Part shown: positions 15,746 to 24,400 of the stretch, in pieces
Numbering within the stretch: position 1 is the stretch's first letter
Layout of the letters: each line of letters begins with the position of its first letter
DNA from: an uncultured Acidimicrobiales bacterium
Lineage (GTDB): Bacteria; Actinomycetota; Acidimicrobiia; Acidimicrobiales; SHLQ01
DNA length: 64,000 nucleotides
Assembly (NCBI GenBank): GCA_938041035.1
Contig: CALHYX010000001.1
Coordinates: 24,366-88,365, forward strand
Direction of reading: 5' to 3'
Translations under genes and position numbers: made by a program
Notes under the pieces: generated by a model
The model's input: only the letters and a program-made list of their open reading frames with translations
Told to the model about the DNA's origin: nothing
Database searches by the model: none

Positions 15746-17104
15746 CTACAGGCTGGCGATGAGCTTCTCCACCCGCTCGTCGTAGGCCTTGAAGGGGTCC
15801 TTGCAGAGCACGGTGCGCTGTGCCTGATCGTTGAGCTTCAGATGTACCCAGTCGACGGTGTAGTCCCGTTTGCGTTCCTTCGCCCGGCGGATGAACTCGC
15901 CGCGCAGCCGGGCGCGGGTCGTTTCCGGCGGCCGTTCGACGGCTCGGCTGATGTCGGAATCGAGACAGATCCGTTCGACGAGTCCCTTGCGCTGCATCAT
16001 GTAGTACAGCCCGCGGTCGCGGTTGACGTCGTGGTACTGGAGATCGAGCAGCGCGACCCGAGCGTCGGCCAGCGGCAGATCGCCGCGTTCTCGGTAGGCC
16101 TCGATCAGCTTGTGCTTGATCACCCAGTCGCATTCGCGGTCGAGCTTGAGCGGGTCGTCCTCGATGGTGGTGAGGCAGTGTTCCCACATCGCCAGGGCCT
16201 TCGACTCGAGCGGGCTGAGTTCGTGGTGCTCGGCATAGCGAAGCGCCCGGCTGAGATACTCGCTCTGGATCTCGAGGGCCGAGGCCTCGCGCCCGTTGGC
16301 GAGGCGCACCCGGCGGCGACAGGTCATGTCGTGGCTAATTTCGCGGATGGCCCGGATCGGGTTCTCGAGCGTCATGTCGCGCAGCACGACCTTGGGCTCT
16401 TCGAGCATCCGCAACATGATGCTGGCTGCTCCGACCTTCAGGAACGTGGCGTACTCGCTCATGTTGGAGTCGCCCACGATGACGTGGAGCCGGCGGTAGC
16501 GCTCGGCGTCGGCGTGCGGTTCGTCTCGGGTGTTGATGATCGGCCGGGACCGGGTGGTGGCGCTCGAGACGCCCTCCCAGATGTGTTCGGCGCGTTGGGA
16601 CACGCAGTACATGGCGCCGCGCGCGGTCTGGAGTACCTTGCCGGCCCCGGCATAGATCTGTCGGCTCACGAGGAACGGGATGAGGACCTCGGCGTAGGAT
16701 CCGAAATCGTCTCGGCGGCTGGTGAGGTAGTTCTCGTGGCAGCCATAGGAATTGCCGGCGGAATCGGTGTTGTTCTTGAACAGATAGATGTCACCGCGGA
16801 TCCCCTCTTCCTGGAGACGCTGCTCGGCGCTGGCCAACAGCTGCTCGAGGATCCGCTCGCCGGCCTTGTCGTGCACGACGAGGTCGTAGATGGAATCACA
16901 CTCGGGCGTCGCGTACTCGGGGTGACTGCCGACGTCGAGATACAGCCGGGCACCGTTCGCGAGGAAGACGTTGGAGCTTCGCCCCCAGGAGACGACCCGA
17001 CGAAACAGGTACCGGGCGACCTCGTCGGGGCTCAGGCGCCGCTGGCCGCGAAAGGTGCACGTGACGCCGTATTCGTTCTCGATACCGAAGATGCGTCGCT
17101 CCAC
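15746..17104 (-). CDS. pafA: Pup-protein ligase PafA
   Basis: A 452-residue member of the carboxylate-amine ligase-like Pup ligase family. It starts [18 protein letters not shown], with the Mg/ATP-binding Glu in GIENEYG, and keeps [16 protein letters not shown] and the ATP-site region [17 protein letters not shown]. PafA phosphorylates the C-terminal Glu of Pup and joins it to lysines of target proteins. It differs from the paralogue Dop (19.7 kb) in lacking the Dop loop after the first strand. Its length and start agree with the family. It lies between the XRE-type regulator and pafB. Confidence 0.96.
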   Translation of the reverse strand: MERRIFGIENEYGVTCTFRGQRRLSPDEVARYLFRRVVSWGRSSNVFLANGARLYLDVGSHPEYATPECDSIYDLVVHDKAGERILEQLLASAEQRLQEEGIRGDIYLFKNNTDSAGNSYGCHENYLTSRRDDFGSYAEVLIPFLVSRQIYAGAGKVLQTARGAMYCVSQRAEHIWEGVSSATTRSRPIINTRDEPHADAERYRRLHVIVGDSNMSEYATFLKVGAASIMLRMLEEPKVVLRDMTLENPIRAIREISHDMTCRRRVRLANGREASALEIQSEYLSRALRYAEHHELSPLESKALAMWEHCLTTIEDDPLKLDRECDWVIKHKLIEAYRERGDLPLADARVALLDLQYHDVNRDRGLYYMMQRKGLVERICLDSDISRAVERPPETTRARLRGEFIRRAKERKRDYTVDWVHLKLNDQAQRTVLCKDPFKAYDERVEKLIASL

Positions 17105-17126
17105 CAGGGCGACCCTAGCGGCAAAA

Positions 17127-17711
17127 TCAGTCGCTTCCGGATTCGTCCGGGGTCACGTGCAGATGGCTGCGCAGTGTGTCGGCGATTCCGGCGAAGTCGC
17201 CCTCGGCCCCGGCGAGCCAATAGGCGAAGCGCTGTTCGAGGTGGGGGTCGTCGAGGTTGAGCAGCGGGGCCAGGCCGGGCTGGTCGGCAGTGCGCAGGTG
17301 AACCCGGCCGGTCTCGGCCATGTTGCGCATCTCTCGCACGGCGCGGGCGTAGGAGCGCAGCAGGTAGTCGTTGTCGTGGTCGGGGTTGCGGTGCGGGGCG
17401 TAGTCGACGGTCAGCCAGCTCACGTACAGGGTGCCGGTGGCGGCGTCGTAGCGCAGCGGCTCACGTTCGGTGATTTCCCGGTTCGGGAGGGCCGTCGGAG
17501 AGATGCCGTACAGGTTGGCGAGGTCGTCGATCAACGACGGTGACGGGTCGCCGAGTCCGGCTTCCACCTCGCGAAGACGGTCGGTGGAGATGCCGACGCA
17601 CGAGGCGGCCGCCTCCACGGAAAACCCGACGCGGGTGCGGGCCTTGTTGAGCGCTTCGCTCAACGGGACCGGGGTGTTGTCTTCTGCAAGCTGGGTGATG
17701 AGGACCGACAT
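17127..17711 (-). CDS. XRE-family helix-turn-helix regulator inside the proteasome locus
   Basis: Residues about 18-72 form an XRE/Cro-like HTH ([20 protein letters not shown], then [20 protein letters not shown], then [11 protein letters not shown]). The remaining 120 residues carry no protease or ligand domain that I recognise. They end in a helical stretch with [18 protein letters not shown]. The gene sits between prcA and pafA, 22 bases before pafA, so it should be cotranscribed with pafA. Its leader holds copy B of the 23-base motif shared with the 11.2 kb zinc-ribbon gene. A regulator of the Pup-proteasome genes is a reasonable but untested inference. Confidence 0.75.
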   Translation of the reverse strand: MSVLITQLAEDNTPVPLSEALNKARTRVGFSVEAAASCVGISTDRLREVEAGLGDPSPSLIDDLANLYGISPTALPNREITEREPLRYDAATGTLYVSWLTVDYAPHRNPDHDNDYLLRSYARAVREMRNMAETGRVHLRTADQPGLAPLLNLDDPHLEQRFAYWLAGAEGDFAGIADTLRSHLHVTPDESGSD

Positions 17712-17740
17712 GGCGGGATGATCTCCTTGTTGATCTCTTT

Positions 17741-17763
17741 TCGGCGCGACGAAGCCGGCCCTT
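17741..17763 (-). promoter_or_regulatory. shared leader motif, copy B
   Basis: This matches copy A at 11560-11582 at 21 of 23 positions, with the invariant core CGGCTTCGTCG. It lies 29 bases before the XRE-family start codon, with the AAGGAG ribosome site between. Just upstream on the minus strand a GCCCGG/CCGGGC stem (17767-17781) could end prcA transcription or be part of the leader fold. Confidence 0.5.
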
Positions 17764-17766
17764 TAG

Positions 17767-17781
17767 GCCCGGACCCCGGGC
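17767..17781 (-). terminator. short GC-rich hairpin after prcA
   Basis: GCCCGG and CCGGGC pair perfectly over six bases with a three-base loop. The hairpin begins 25 bases after the prcA stop and is followed on the minus strand by CTAAAGG, not a T-run. It could attenuate transcription between prcA and the XRE gene. The evidence is only the inverted repeat. Confidence 0.35.
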
Positions 17782-17805
17782 TTGCACACCATTCGAGCGG
17801 GGCGG

Positions 17806-18480
17806 CTAGAGCAGGCCGGTGAGTTCGTCGCCCTCGACGCGGCGGAAACAGCGTCGGTCGCTACCGCGGTCGAGCAGGGCGACTTCGAGGTCGTCGGCGC
17901 TCAGCGAGCGTTCACCGTTGGCCAGCGCCCCGACCGCGAGGGCGAGGGCCCCGGCGACGTCGAGCCCGGGCGAATAGCCCTCCGATACGGCCACCCGGAT
18001 GGTGTCGGCGTCGCCGCCCAACACCACGAAGTCGTCGTGGTCGCTGACGGAACCGTCGTACAGGATGTGGAACAACCGGTCGTCGACGCTGTCGTGGCCG
18101 ATCTCGGCGACCAGGATCTCGACCTCCATCGGCTTCATCTCGTGGGTGAAGACCTGGCCGAGGATCTGGGCGTACTGATTGGCGAGGCTGCGGGCGTCGA
18201 CATCGTCGCGGCTGTAGCTGTAGCCCTTGAGATCGGCGTGGCGAATACCGGAGATGCGGAGTTGGTCGAACTCGTTGTACTTGCCGACACCGGCGAACCC
18301 GATGCGGTCGTAGATCTCGGAGACCTTGTGGAGCGTGTTGGACGGGTTCTCGGCGACGATGAGGACGCCGGCATCGCACATCAGCCCGATGAGGCTCTTG
18401 CCCCGAGCGATGCCCTTGCGGGCATAGTCGGCCATGTCCTTCATGCGCTGCTCGGGCGATACGTAGAACGGTGCGCTCAT
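17806..18480 (-). CDS. prcA: 20S proteasome alpha subunit
   Basis: The 224-residue product starts MSAPFYVSPEQRMKDMADYARKG, the alpha-type N-terminal helix and gating segment (YVSPEQ), and continues GIARGKSLIGLMCDAGVLIVAEN. The N-terminal Thr nucleophile is absent, as expected for alpha subunits. Alpha rings gate the 20S chamber and dock the Mpa ATPase through its C-terminal GQYL. Length is slightly short for the family. ATG at 18480. It lies 37 bases after prcB, which is the usual B-then-A order. Confidence 0.95.
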   Translation of the reverse strand: MSAPFYVSPEQRMKDMADYARKGIARGKSLIGLMCDAGVLIVAENPSNTLHKVSEIYDRIGFAGVGKYNEFDQLRISGIRHADLKGYSYSRDDVDARSLANQYAQILGQVFTHEMKPMEVEILVAEIGHDSVDDRLFHILYDGSVSDHDDFVVLGGDADTIRVAVSEGYSPGLDVAGALALAVGALANGERSLSADDLEVALLDRGSDRRCFRRVEGDELTGLL

Positions 18481-18517
18481 CGGTGGCCTCCGCGGCTCGA
18501 GGGGTTCAGGGGGTTGT

Positions 18518-19354
18518 TCATACCTGCGTGCTCTCCGAACTCAAGGCGTTGCCTCCGTCGTCGCCGGCGGCACTGGTGTACTGAGCGATGAGCGCGGCGG
18601 TGCGTTCTTCGAGTTCGTCATCGCCGACCCGCTCGAAGCCGTTGGTGTCGATGGTGGCGACGACGGGGTAGATCCCGCGGATGAGATCCGGCAGGCCGCT
18701 GGCCGAATCCTCGTCGGCGGCCTGGAAGAGGGCCTCGATGGCGAGGTTGACCGCCGAGTCGCGATCCATGTCGTCGCGGAAGCGGATCTTGATCACGGTT
18801 CCCGCGTGCAGGCTGCCCGAACCGGAGGTCGCGTAGTCGCGTTCCTCGTAGCGGCCGCCGGTGATGTCGTATTGAAACAACCGGCCTTCGGCCCGCCGCT
18901 TGTCGTATCCGGCAAAGATCGGTACGACGGCGAGGCCCTGCATGGCCGCGGGCAGGTTCTGGCGCAGCATTTGGGAGAGCTGGTTGGCCTTGCCTTCCAG
19001 GCTGAGCGCGTTGCCCTCCACCTTCTCGTAGTGCTCGAGCTGAAGCTGGAAGAGCTTCACCATGTCGACGGCCGGCCCGGCCGCGCCGGCGATGGCGATG
19101 GCGGAGTGCTGGTCGGCGGGAAAGACCTTTTCGATCGAGCGATGGCTGATGATGTGGCCCGAGGTCGCCCGCCGGTCGCCCGCGATGATGGCCCCGTCGC
19201 CGTAGCGCAGCGCGATGACGGTGGTGCCGTGGGCGAGTTCGAACTGCTCGGCAACGTCGCCGTCGGGCACGGGCGGAGCCAGACCGGCGGAGCGTACGAG
19301 GTTGGTGAAGCTGCTGCCGGGATCGGAACCCGGCTCGAAAGTCGAAGGAGTCAC
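18518..19354 (-). CDS. prcB: 20S proteasome beta subunit (catalytic)
   Basis: A 278-residue precursor. The propeptide of 43 residues ends in LAHG and the mature chain begins TTVIALRYGDGAIIAGDRR, with nucleophile Thr44, Asp at mature 17 and Lys at mature 33 (SIEK). These form the standard catalytic triad of beta subunits. Autocleavage at Gly43-Thr44 activates it after assembly with PrcA. The start is a GTG at 19354, 17 bases after the pup stop, so pup-prcB-prcA form one operon as in Mycobacterium. Confidence 0.96.
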   Translation of the reverse strand: MTPSTFEPGSDPGSSFTNLVRSAGLAPPVPDGDVAEQFELAHGTTVIALRYGDGAIIAGDRRATSGHIISHRSIEKVFPADQHSAIAIAGAAGPAVDMVKLFQLQLEHYEKVEGNALSLEGKANQLSQMLRQNLPAAMQGLAVVPIFAGYDKRRAEGRLFQYDITGGRYEERDYATSGSGSLHAGTVIKIRFRDDMDRDSAVNLAIEALFQAADEDSASGLPDLIRGIYPVVATIDTNGFERVGDDELEERTAALIAQYTSAAGDDGGNALSSESTQV

Positions 19355-19371
19355 GAAGAAGACGTTACCCG

Positions 19372-19566
19372 CTACTCGCCGCCCTTTTGGATGTAGCTCT
19401 TGACGAAATCTTCGGCATTCGTTTCGAGGACGTCGTCGATTTCGTCGAGTAGTTCGTCGAGGTCGCTCTTCAGCTTCTCGCCCGTCTCCGAGCTCGCCGG
19501 CGTGGCGGCGATCTCTTCGTCGGCTTCTGCCGGGGATGATTTCTTAATCTGCTCCCGTTCAGCCAT
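19372..19566 (-). CDS. pup: prokaryotic ubiquitin-like protein Pup
   Basis: This 64-residue acidic protein begins MAEREQIKKS and ends with the Pup signature, SDLDELLDEIDDVLETN, then EDFVKSYIQKGGE. The last residue is Glu, not Gln, so it should be ligation-competent without the deamidation step that Dop performs on GGQ-type Pups. The central helix binds the Mpa coiled coil. A strong ribosome site (GGAGG, five bases before the ATG) precedes it. It lies between dop and prcB. Confidence 0.97.
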   Translation of the reverse strand: MAEREQIKKSSPAEADEEIAATPASSETGEKLKSDLDELLDEIDDVLETNAEDFVKSYIQKGGE

Positions 19567-19606
19567 GGTTCCTCCGTGTAAGTCGAGTTGTTGCCGTTCG
19601 TACTCG

Positions 19607-19636
19607 TGGCGGGCGAGTTCGTTGCGGGCGAGTTCG
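19607..19636 (-). repeat. two 15-base tandem units upstream of pup
   Basis: TGGCGGGCGAGTTCG and TTGCGGGCGAGTTCG lie head to tail, differing at one base of each. They are in the dop-pup gap, about 40-70 bases before the pup start codon. They could be a binding site or a slippage product. In pup's frame the sequence reads as helical residues, but no start codon lies upstream before a TGA. Confidence 0.4.
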
Positions 19637-19683
19637 GGTTGTGTGCGTCTGCGTCAGGTGTGGCCGCCGGGCACCGGTGGGGG

Positions 19684-21192
19684 TCACTGGTCCAGCAGTT
19701 CCAACAACTGTGCCGGCGTTTCACTTTGTTCCAACAAGGTACCCACATGTTCACGGGTGCCGCGAGTCGGTTCCATCATCGGGACCCGCCGCAGCGGGTC
19801 GGTGCCGACGTCGAAAACCAGGGAATCCCAGTTGGCGGCCACGATGCTGGAGCTGAATTTCTTGAGGCACTCGCCGCGGAAGTAGGCGCGAGTGTCCTCG
19901 GGCGGGTCGGCCATCGCGGACCGGACCTCGTCCTCGTCGACCAGGCGCTCGGCGCCCAGCCGGGCGAAGAGCGACTTCTCCGGCCGAAGGTCGTGATACT
20001 GGATGTCCATCGCGGCGAGCCGGGCATCGTCCCACCCGAGTTGGTGGCGGTCGCGGTAGGCCTCGAGAACCCGCATCTTGGTGACCCAGTCGACCTGGCC
20101 GGCGAGTTTGGCCGGGTCGCTTTCGAGGGCCGACAACACCGACTCCCAGCGGAGCATGACGTCGAGAGCAACGTCGCCGCCGATGGCTTCGGTACCGCGC
20201 TCGTCGACGTAGCGGCGGGCGTTCTCCAACAGGGCCCACTGCACTTCGAGGGCCGTGGCGGCGGTGCCATCGACCAGCGGAAGGACCTCGGCGAGCGACA
20301 GGTCATAGGACACGGCCCGCATGGCCTGCACCGGTGCGTCGAACACGAAATCGCGATCGATGAAATCGTCCTCGATCATCGCCAGGACGATGGCGGTGGT
20401 GCCGACCTTCAGGAACGTCGCCACCTCACACAGGTTGGCGTCGCCGACGATGACGTGCAGCCGACGGTACTTCTGAGCATCGGCGTGGGGTTCGTCACGG
20501 GTGTTGATGATCGGGCGCTTGAGGGTGGTTTCGAGCCCGACCTCCTCCTCGAAGAAGTCGGCGCGCTGGGTGATCTGGTACGGCACGTCCTCGCCGGTCA
20601 ACCCCATGGCCTCGGTCCCCACCTTGCCGGCCCCGGTGAAGATCTGGCGGGTGATGAAGTGAGCGGTGGCGTGGGTCACGATCCGGCCGAACGGGGTGGC
20701 CCGATCCATGAGGTAGTTCTCGTGACAGCCGTAGGAATTGCCCTTGCCGTCGGAGTTGTTCTTGTAGACCACCAACTCCTGTTCGGGAGGCAGGATGGAC
20801 CTGGCGGCGCGCATCGATGCGATGGCGATCTCCTCGGCCGCCCGGTCGTAGCGAACGATCGCACGAGCGTCGATGCATTCCGGTGTCGACAGTTCGGGAT
20901 GGGCGTGATCCACGTAGTACCGGGCGCCGTTGGTGAGGACGGCGTTGACGAGATGGGTTTCCACCTCGGGGGGCAGCGAGCCGACCGGCGCCAGCCCGCG
21001 AGCGTCGTTGGCCGGGGATTCGTCCTCGAAGTCCCAGCCGACGCGGGCCTGGGTGTGGTGGCCTTCGTTGTCCACCGCGCTGAGGTACGCGTTGATGAGC
21101 AGCGATGAAGCGGCAATCGGGTTCGATTCCTCACCGCCGCGCTGCACGATGCCGTACTCGGTCTCAATGCCGAGGGTTTTGGTAATCGCCAT
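19684..21192 (-). CDS. dop: depupylase / Pup deamidase Dop
   Basis: About 502 residues from the ATG at 21192 (a TTG at 21204 would add four). It begins MAITKTLGIETEYGIVQRGG and has the Dop-specific loop of about 40 residues after the first strand. The nucleotide-binding region [17 protein letters not shown] closely parallels PafA. Dop removes Pup from substrates and, where Pup ends in Gln, deamidates it. Because the Pup here already ends in Glu, depupylation is probably its main job. It lies upstream of pup, 117 bases away, with mpa further upstream. Confidence 0.95.
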   Translation of the reverse strand: MAITKTLGIETEYGIVQRGGEESNPIAASSLLINAYLSAVDNEGHHTQARVGWDFEDESPANDARGLAPVGSLPPEVETHLVNAVLTNGARYYVDHAHPELSTPECIDARAIVRYDRAAEEIAIASMRAARSILPPEQELVVYKNNSDGKGNSYGCHENYLMDRATPFGRIVTHATAHFITRQIFTGAGKVGTEAMGLTGEDVPYQITQRADFFEEEVGLETTLKRPIINTRDEPHADAQKYRRLHVIVGDANLCEVATFLKVGTTAIVLAMIEDDFIDRDFVFDAPVQAMRAVSYDLSLAEVLPLVDGTAATALEVQWALLENARRYVDERGTEAIGGDVALDVMLRWESVLSALESDPAKLAGQVDWVTKMRVLEAYRDRHQLGWDDARLAAMDIQYHDLRPEKSLFARLGAERLVDEDEVRSAMADPPEDTRAYFRGECLKKFSSSIVAANWDSLVFDVGTDPLRRVPMMEPTRGTREHVGTLLEQSETPAQLLELLDQ

Positions 21193-21276
21193 GGTGAGCG
21201 CCAATGTAGCGGGCGCTTCGGCCTTCCGGGGGACGCTGGGCCCGGGGGTTCGCCGGGCGACGAGGCCCGGCGGTGC

Positions 21277-22983
21277 TTACAGGTACTGGCCGGTGCCGAC
21301 CCGTTCGATGGAACGGCCGCCGCCGCTGCCGTCCTCATCGTTGGCCAACAGCGTCCGCACGTACACGATGCGTTCGCCCTTCTTGCCCGAGATCTTGGCC
21401 CAGTCGTCCGGGTTGGTCGTGTTGGGTAGGTCCTCGTGCTCTTTGAATTCCTGTTTGACCGATGCGAGCAGGTCCTCGGTGCGAATACCGCGGGTGCCGC
21501 CGGCCAGGATGCGCTTGATCGCCAGTTTCTTGGCCCGGCGGACGATGTTCTCGATCATGGCTCCGGACGAGAAGTCCTTGAAGTACATGATCTCCTTGTC
21601 ACCGTTCTGGTAGGTGATCTCGAGGAAGCGGTTGCGGTCGTCGGCGAGGTACATGTCGCTGACGGTTTCTTCGACCATCGCCTGGATCGCCTTGTTGCGG
21701 TCGCCGCCCCCGACGGTATTGATCACGTTCTCGTCGATCGGCAGTTCCGGCACCAGGTACCGACCGAAGATCGCGGTGGCCGCCACCTCGTCGGGGCGTT
21801 CGATCTTGATCTTCACATCGAGGCGACCCGGGCGCAGGATGGCTGGATCGATCAGATCCTCGCGGTTGGACGCACCGATCACGATGACGTTGCGCAGGGT
21901 CTCGACGCCGTCGATTTCGGCGAGGAGCTGCGGCACGATCGTCGATTCGATATCGGAGCTGATGCCGCTGCCGCGCGTGCGAAACAACGACTCCATCTCG
22001 TCGAAGAACACGATGACCGGCCAGCCCTCGTCGGCCTTCTCGCGGGCCCGCTGGAACACGAGGCGGATCTGGCGTTCGGTCTCGCCGACGTACTTGTTGA
22101 GTAGTTCGGGGCCCTTGATGTTGAAGAAGAAGCTCTTCGCTTCGCCGTCACCGCTTGCTTCGGCCACCTTTTTCGCCAGCGAGTTGGCGACCGCCTTGGC
22201 GATCAGGGTCTTACCGCAGCCGGGAGGACCGTAGAGCAGGATGCCTTTCGGGGCCGGTAGGTCGAATTCGCCGAACAGATCCTGGTGCAGGAACGGCAGT
22301 TCGACGGCGTCGGTGATCGCTTCGATCTGGGTGTCGAGGCCGCCGACATCGTCGTAGGAGACGTCGGGAACCTCTTCGAGCACGAGATCCTCGACCTCGG
22401 GCCGGGGCAGCCGCTCGAGCAAGATGTTGGCGCGAGCGTCGACCAGCACGTGGTCGCCGTTGCGCATCTTTTCGCCAATGAGAGCCTCGGCCAGTTCGAC
22501 CACCCGCTCCTCGTCGGCCCGCCCCACGATGATCGCCCGGTGGCCGTCGTCGAGCAGCTCGCGCAGCGTGGCGATTTCGCCGGTGGTCTCGTGGGCCCGG
22601 GACAACACGACGTTGAGCGACTCGTTGAGGGCGACCTCCTGGCCGGCCACGAGTGGCTCGTCGATATCGGGGTGAACCGCGACGCGCATCTTGCGGCCCC
22701 CGGAAAACACGTCGACGGTGTCGTCATCGTTGAGCCCGAGCACGGTGCCGTAGGCCGACGGGGGCTGGGTGAGCTTCTCCACCTCTTCGCGCAGCGCGGC
22801 GATCTGCTCGCGCGCCTCGCGCAGGGTGTAGGTCAACTTCTCGTTCTGCGAGACGGCCTGGGCGAGTTGCCCCTTGGTCTCGAGCAGCCGCTCCTCCAGG
22901 GTGCGGACGCGCTTGGGCGCGTCCTGGAGTCGACGGCGCAACGTGTTGATCTCGTCTTCGAGATCGGCGGCGTTGCGCCGCAC
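21277..22983 (-). CDS. mpa: proteasome-associated AAA ATPase Mpa/ARC
   Basis: This 568-residue ATPase has an N-terminal coiled coil (1-72) that captures Pup, two OB folds (about 76-200), and an AAA module with Walker A GPPGCGKT at 252-259 and Walker [10 protein letters not shown]. The C-terminal GTGQYL is the proteasome-docking tail. The hexamer unfolds pupylated substrates into the PrcAB chamber. The start is uncertain. The only usable codon is GTG at 22983, but the coiled coil continues in frame for 17 more codons to a TAG, and a strong AGGAGG lies at 23031-23036 with no canonical start after it. Confidence 0.95.
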   Translation of the reverse strand: MRRNAADLEDEINTLRRRLQDAPKRVRTLEERLLETKGQLAQAVSQNEKLTYTLREAREQIAALREEVEKLTQPPSAYGTVLGLNDDDTVDVFSGGRKMRVAVHPDIDEPLVAGQEVALNESLNVVLSRAHETTGEIATLRELLDDGHRAIIVGRADEERVVELAEALIGEKMRNGDHVLVDARANILLERLPRPEVEDLVLEEVPDVSYDDVGGLDTQIEAITDAVELPFLHQDLFGEFDLPAPKGILLYGPPGCGKTLIAKAVANSLAKKVAEASGDGEAKSFFFNIKGPELLNKYVGETERQIRLVFQRAREKADEGWPVIVFFDEMESLFRTRGSGISSDIESTIVPQLLAEIDGVETLRNVIVIGASNREDLIDPAILRPGRLDVKIKIERPDEVAATAIFGRYLVPELPIDENVINTVGGGDRNKAIQAMVEETVSDMYLADDRNRFLEITYQNGDKEIMYFKDFSSGAMIENIVRRAKKLAIKRILAGGTRGIRTEDLLASVKQEFKEHEDLPNTTNPDDWAKISGKKGERIVYVRTLLANDEDGSGGGRSIERVGTGQYL

Positions 22984-23256
22984 TTCAGCCAGTTCAGCTT
23001 CGAGACGACGTTGCTCGCTGACGACAGCTACCTCCTACTCGACGATCACGGTTGATCGTGGCGGTGAAACCAAGGATTTCCTAGACGGTGAACCCTACAC
23101 GGGACCCTGTCGGCTGCGGTGACGCGACATGGAGGGTTCCCGAGCCACGGAACGAAAAGCCGGCAACAACACTTGTGGCGGCTTGGATTCGTCCGAAGGG
23201 ATGGTGACGGAAGTACTGTTTGCCAGCAACAACACACCGAGAAGGGTGACGAGCTA

Positions 23257-23490
23257 ATGAAGGTATGGATCGACCAGGATCTGTGCACGGGCGACGGGCT
23301 GTGCGAGGAGATCGCTCCGGACGTGTTTGCGCTCCTCGACGATGGCCTCGCCTACGTCAAAGAAGGCGACAAGATCTTTTCGGACCCGGGCGGCCCCGAA
23401 GGCCTCGCCGTGGTGAAGGAAGGCCAGGAAGAGGCCACCATCGAATCCGCCGAGGAATGCCCCGGCGAGTGCATCTTCATCGAGGTCTAG
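23257..23490 (+). CDS. short ferredoxin, single iron-sulfur cluster
   Basis: From ATG 23257 the product is 77 residues, MKVWIDQDLCTGDGLCEEIAP onwards, with Cys10-x5-Cys16 and a C-terminal CPGEC. This resembles the small actinobacterial ferredoxins that hold one [3Fe-4S] or [4Fe-4S] cluster and pass electrons to cytochromes P450 or other oxygenases. No P450 is in the window. The ATG is preceded by AGAAGGGTGACGAG. Longer in-frame sequence to 23119 lacks ferredoxin character. It is divergent from mpa, and the two may share a control region. A strong terminator follows. Confidence 0.88.
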   Translation: MKVWIDQDLCTGDGLCEEIAPDVFALLDDGLAYVKEGDKIFSDPGGPEGLAVVKEGQEEATIESAEECPGECIFIEV

Positions 23491-23529
23491 TACCCCCGAT
23501 GTGATCGACCGGTTCTGAAACATGTAGTC

Positions 23530-23554
23530 GGGGGGACGTCGAGGACGTCCCCCC
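23530..23554 (+). terminator. intrinsic terminator after the ferredoxin gene
   Basis: GGGGGGACGTC and GACGTCCCCCC form a perfect 11-base stem with a three-base loop, followed within nine bases by TTTT. It sits 39 bases after the ferredoxin stop and faces the convergent protease gene. Confidence 0.8.
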
Positions 23555-23578
23555 AGCTCGTTTTGGCGCTCGGGCGGA

Positions 23579-24400
23579 TCACGCGCAGTTGCCGGTGTCG
23601 ACCGGCTGGTCGGTCGGCCCATCGAGCAGGGGTTCGAACGCATCGATGGTGATGCCGTAGCCGACGCCACCGCGGCGGGACGCGGCCCAGACCACGCCGA
23701 GCACCCGTCCGTCGGCGCCGATCATGGCGCCGCCGGAATCGCCGGGAGCCAGATCGACGGCGATGAGGTAGCCGTCGCGCTCGACCTCCCCCTGCCGGTA
23801 GATGTCGCTGGTGTTGATGGTGACCGGCCGGTCGATCCGAAACGGGAGCCGGTGCAAGCGGTCGGTGGCAGCCGCACCGAACACGGCCCCCTCCTCCCCC
23901 GCGTCGCCGCGTCTCGTTTCCAGCGGCGCCACATCCAGCGGGGCCGAGACCAGGGCGGTGTCCTGTTCGGCGTCGATGCCGACCACCCGGCCCGTCACGG
24001 TTTCGGACAGTCCGGTGATGGTGACGTCGGTGAGGCCGGCGACCACATGGGCGTTCGTGGCGATGAGGCCGGGAGCGATGACGAACCCCGCGCCGACGTG
24101 GTCCTGACCGCACGCCCGGCCGGCGACCCGTACGACGCCGCGACGGGCCTGGCCGATGACGGCGAGATCGAGGTCGACGTCGTCGGGCACCGGTCCCGGG
24201 TCGAGTCGATTCCGGCCGTCGCGCTCGAGGTCGGCGGCGTCGCCGTCGGAGATGTCATCGGAGAGGTCGACGGCCAGCGGGAAACGTACCGCGGTATCGG
24301 TCGGTGGTTCTTCGGCCCGGTCGACGCCGAGGACCAGCACGCCGACGGCGACGGCGATGGTGGCGGCGACGATCGTCTCCACGACCGGCCGGCGGCGCAT
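23579..24400 (-). CDS. membrane-anchored trypsin-like serine protease (S1 family)
   Basis: A 273-residue protein with a basic N-terminus and one hydrophobic segment (about 6-25, VETIVAATIAVAVGVLVLGV), so the protease domain should face outward. The triad is intact: His in TNAHVVAG, Asp in DAEQDTALV and Ser in PGDSGGAM. The layout resembles MarP/HtrA-like proteins that lack a PDZ domain. There is no PDZ here. Two Cys (about 97 and 272) may form a disulfide. The start overlaps the trmI stop by one base (TGATG), so translation is coupled. Confidence 0.85.
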   Translation of the reverse strand: MRRRPVVETIVAATIAVAVGVLVLGVDRAEEPPTDTAVRFPLAVDLSDDISDGDAADLERDGRNRLDPGPVPDDVDLDLAVIGQARRGVVRVAGRACGQDHVGAGFVIAPGLIATNAHVVAGLTDVTITGLSETVTGRVVGIDAEQDTALVSAPLDVAPLETRRGDAGEEGAVFGAAATDRLHRLPFRIDRPVTINTSDIYRQGEVERDGYLIAVDLAPGDSGGAMIGADGRVLGVVWAASRRGGVGYGITIDAFEPLLDGPTDQPVDTGNCA

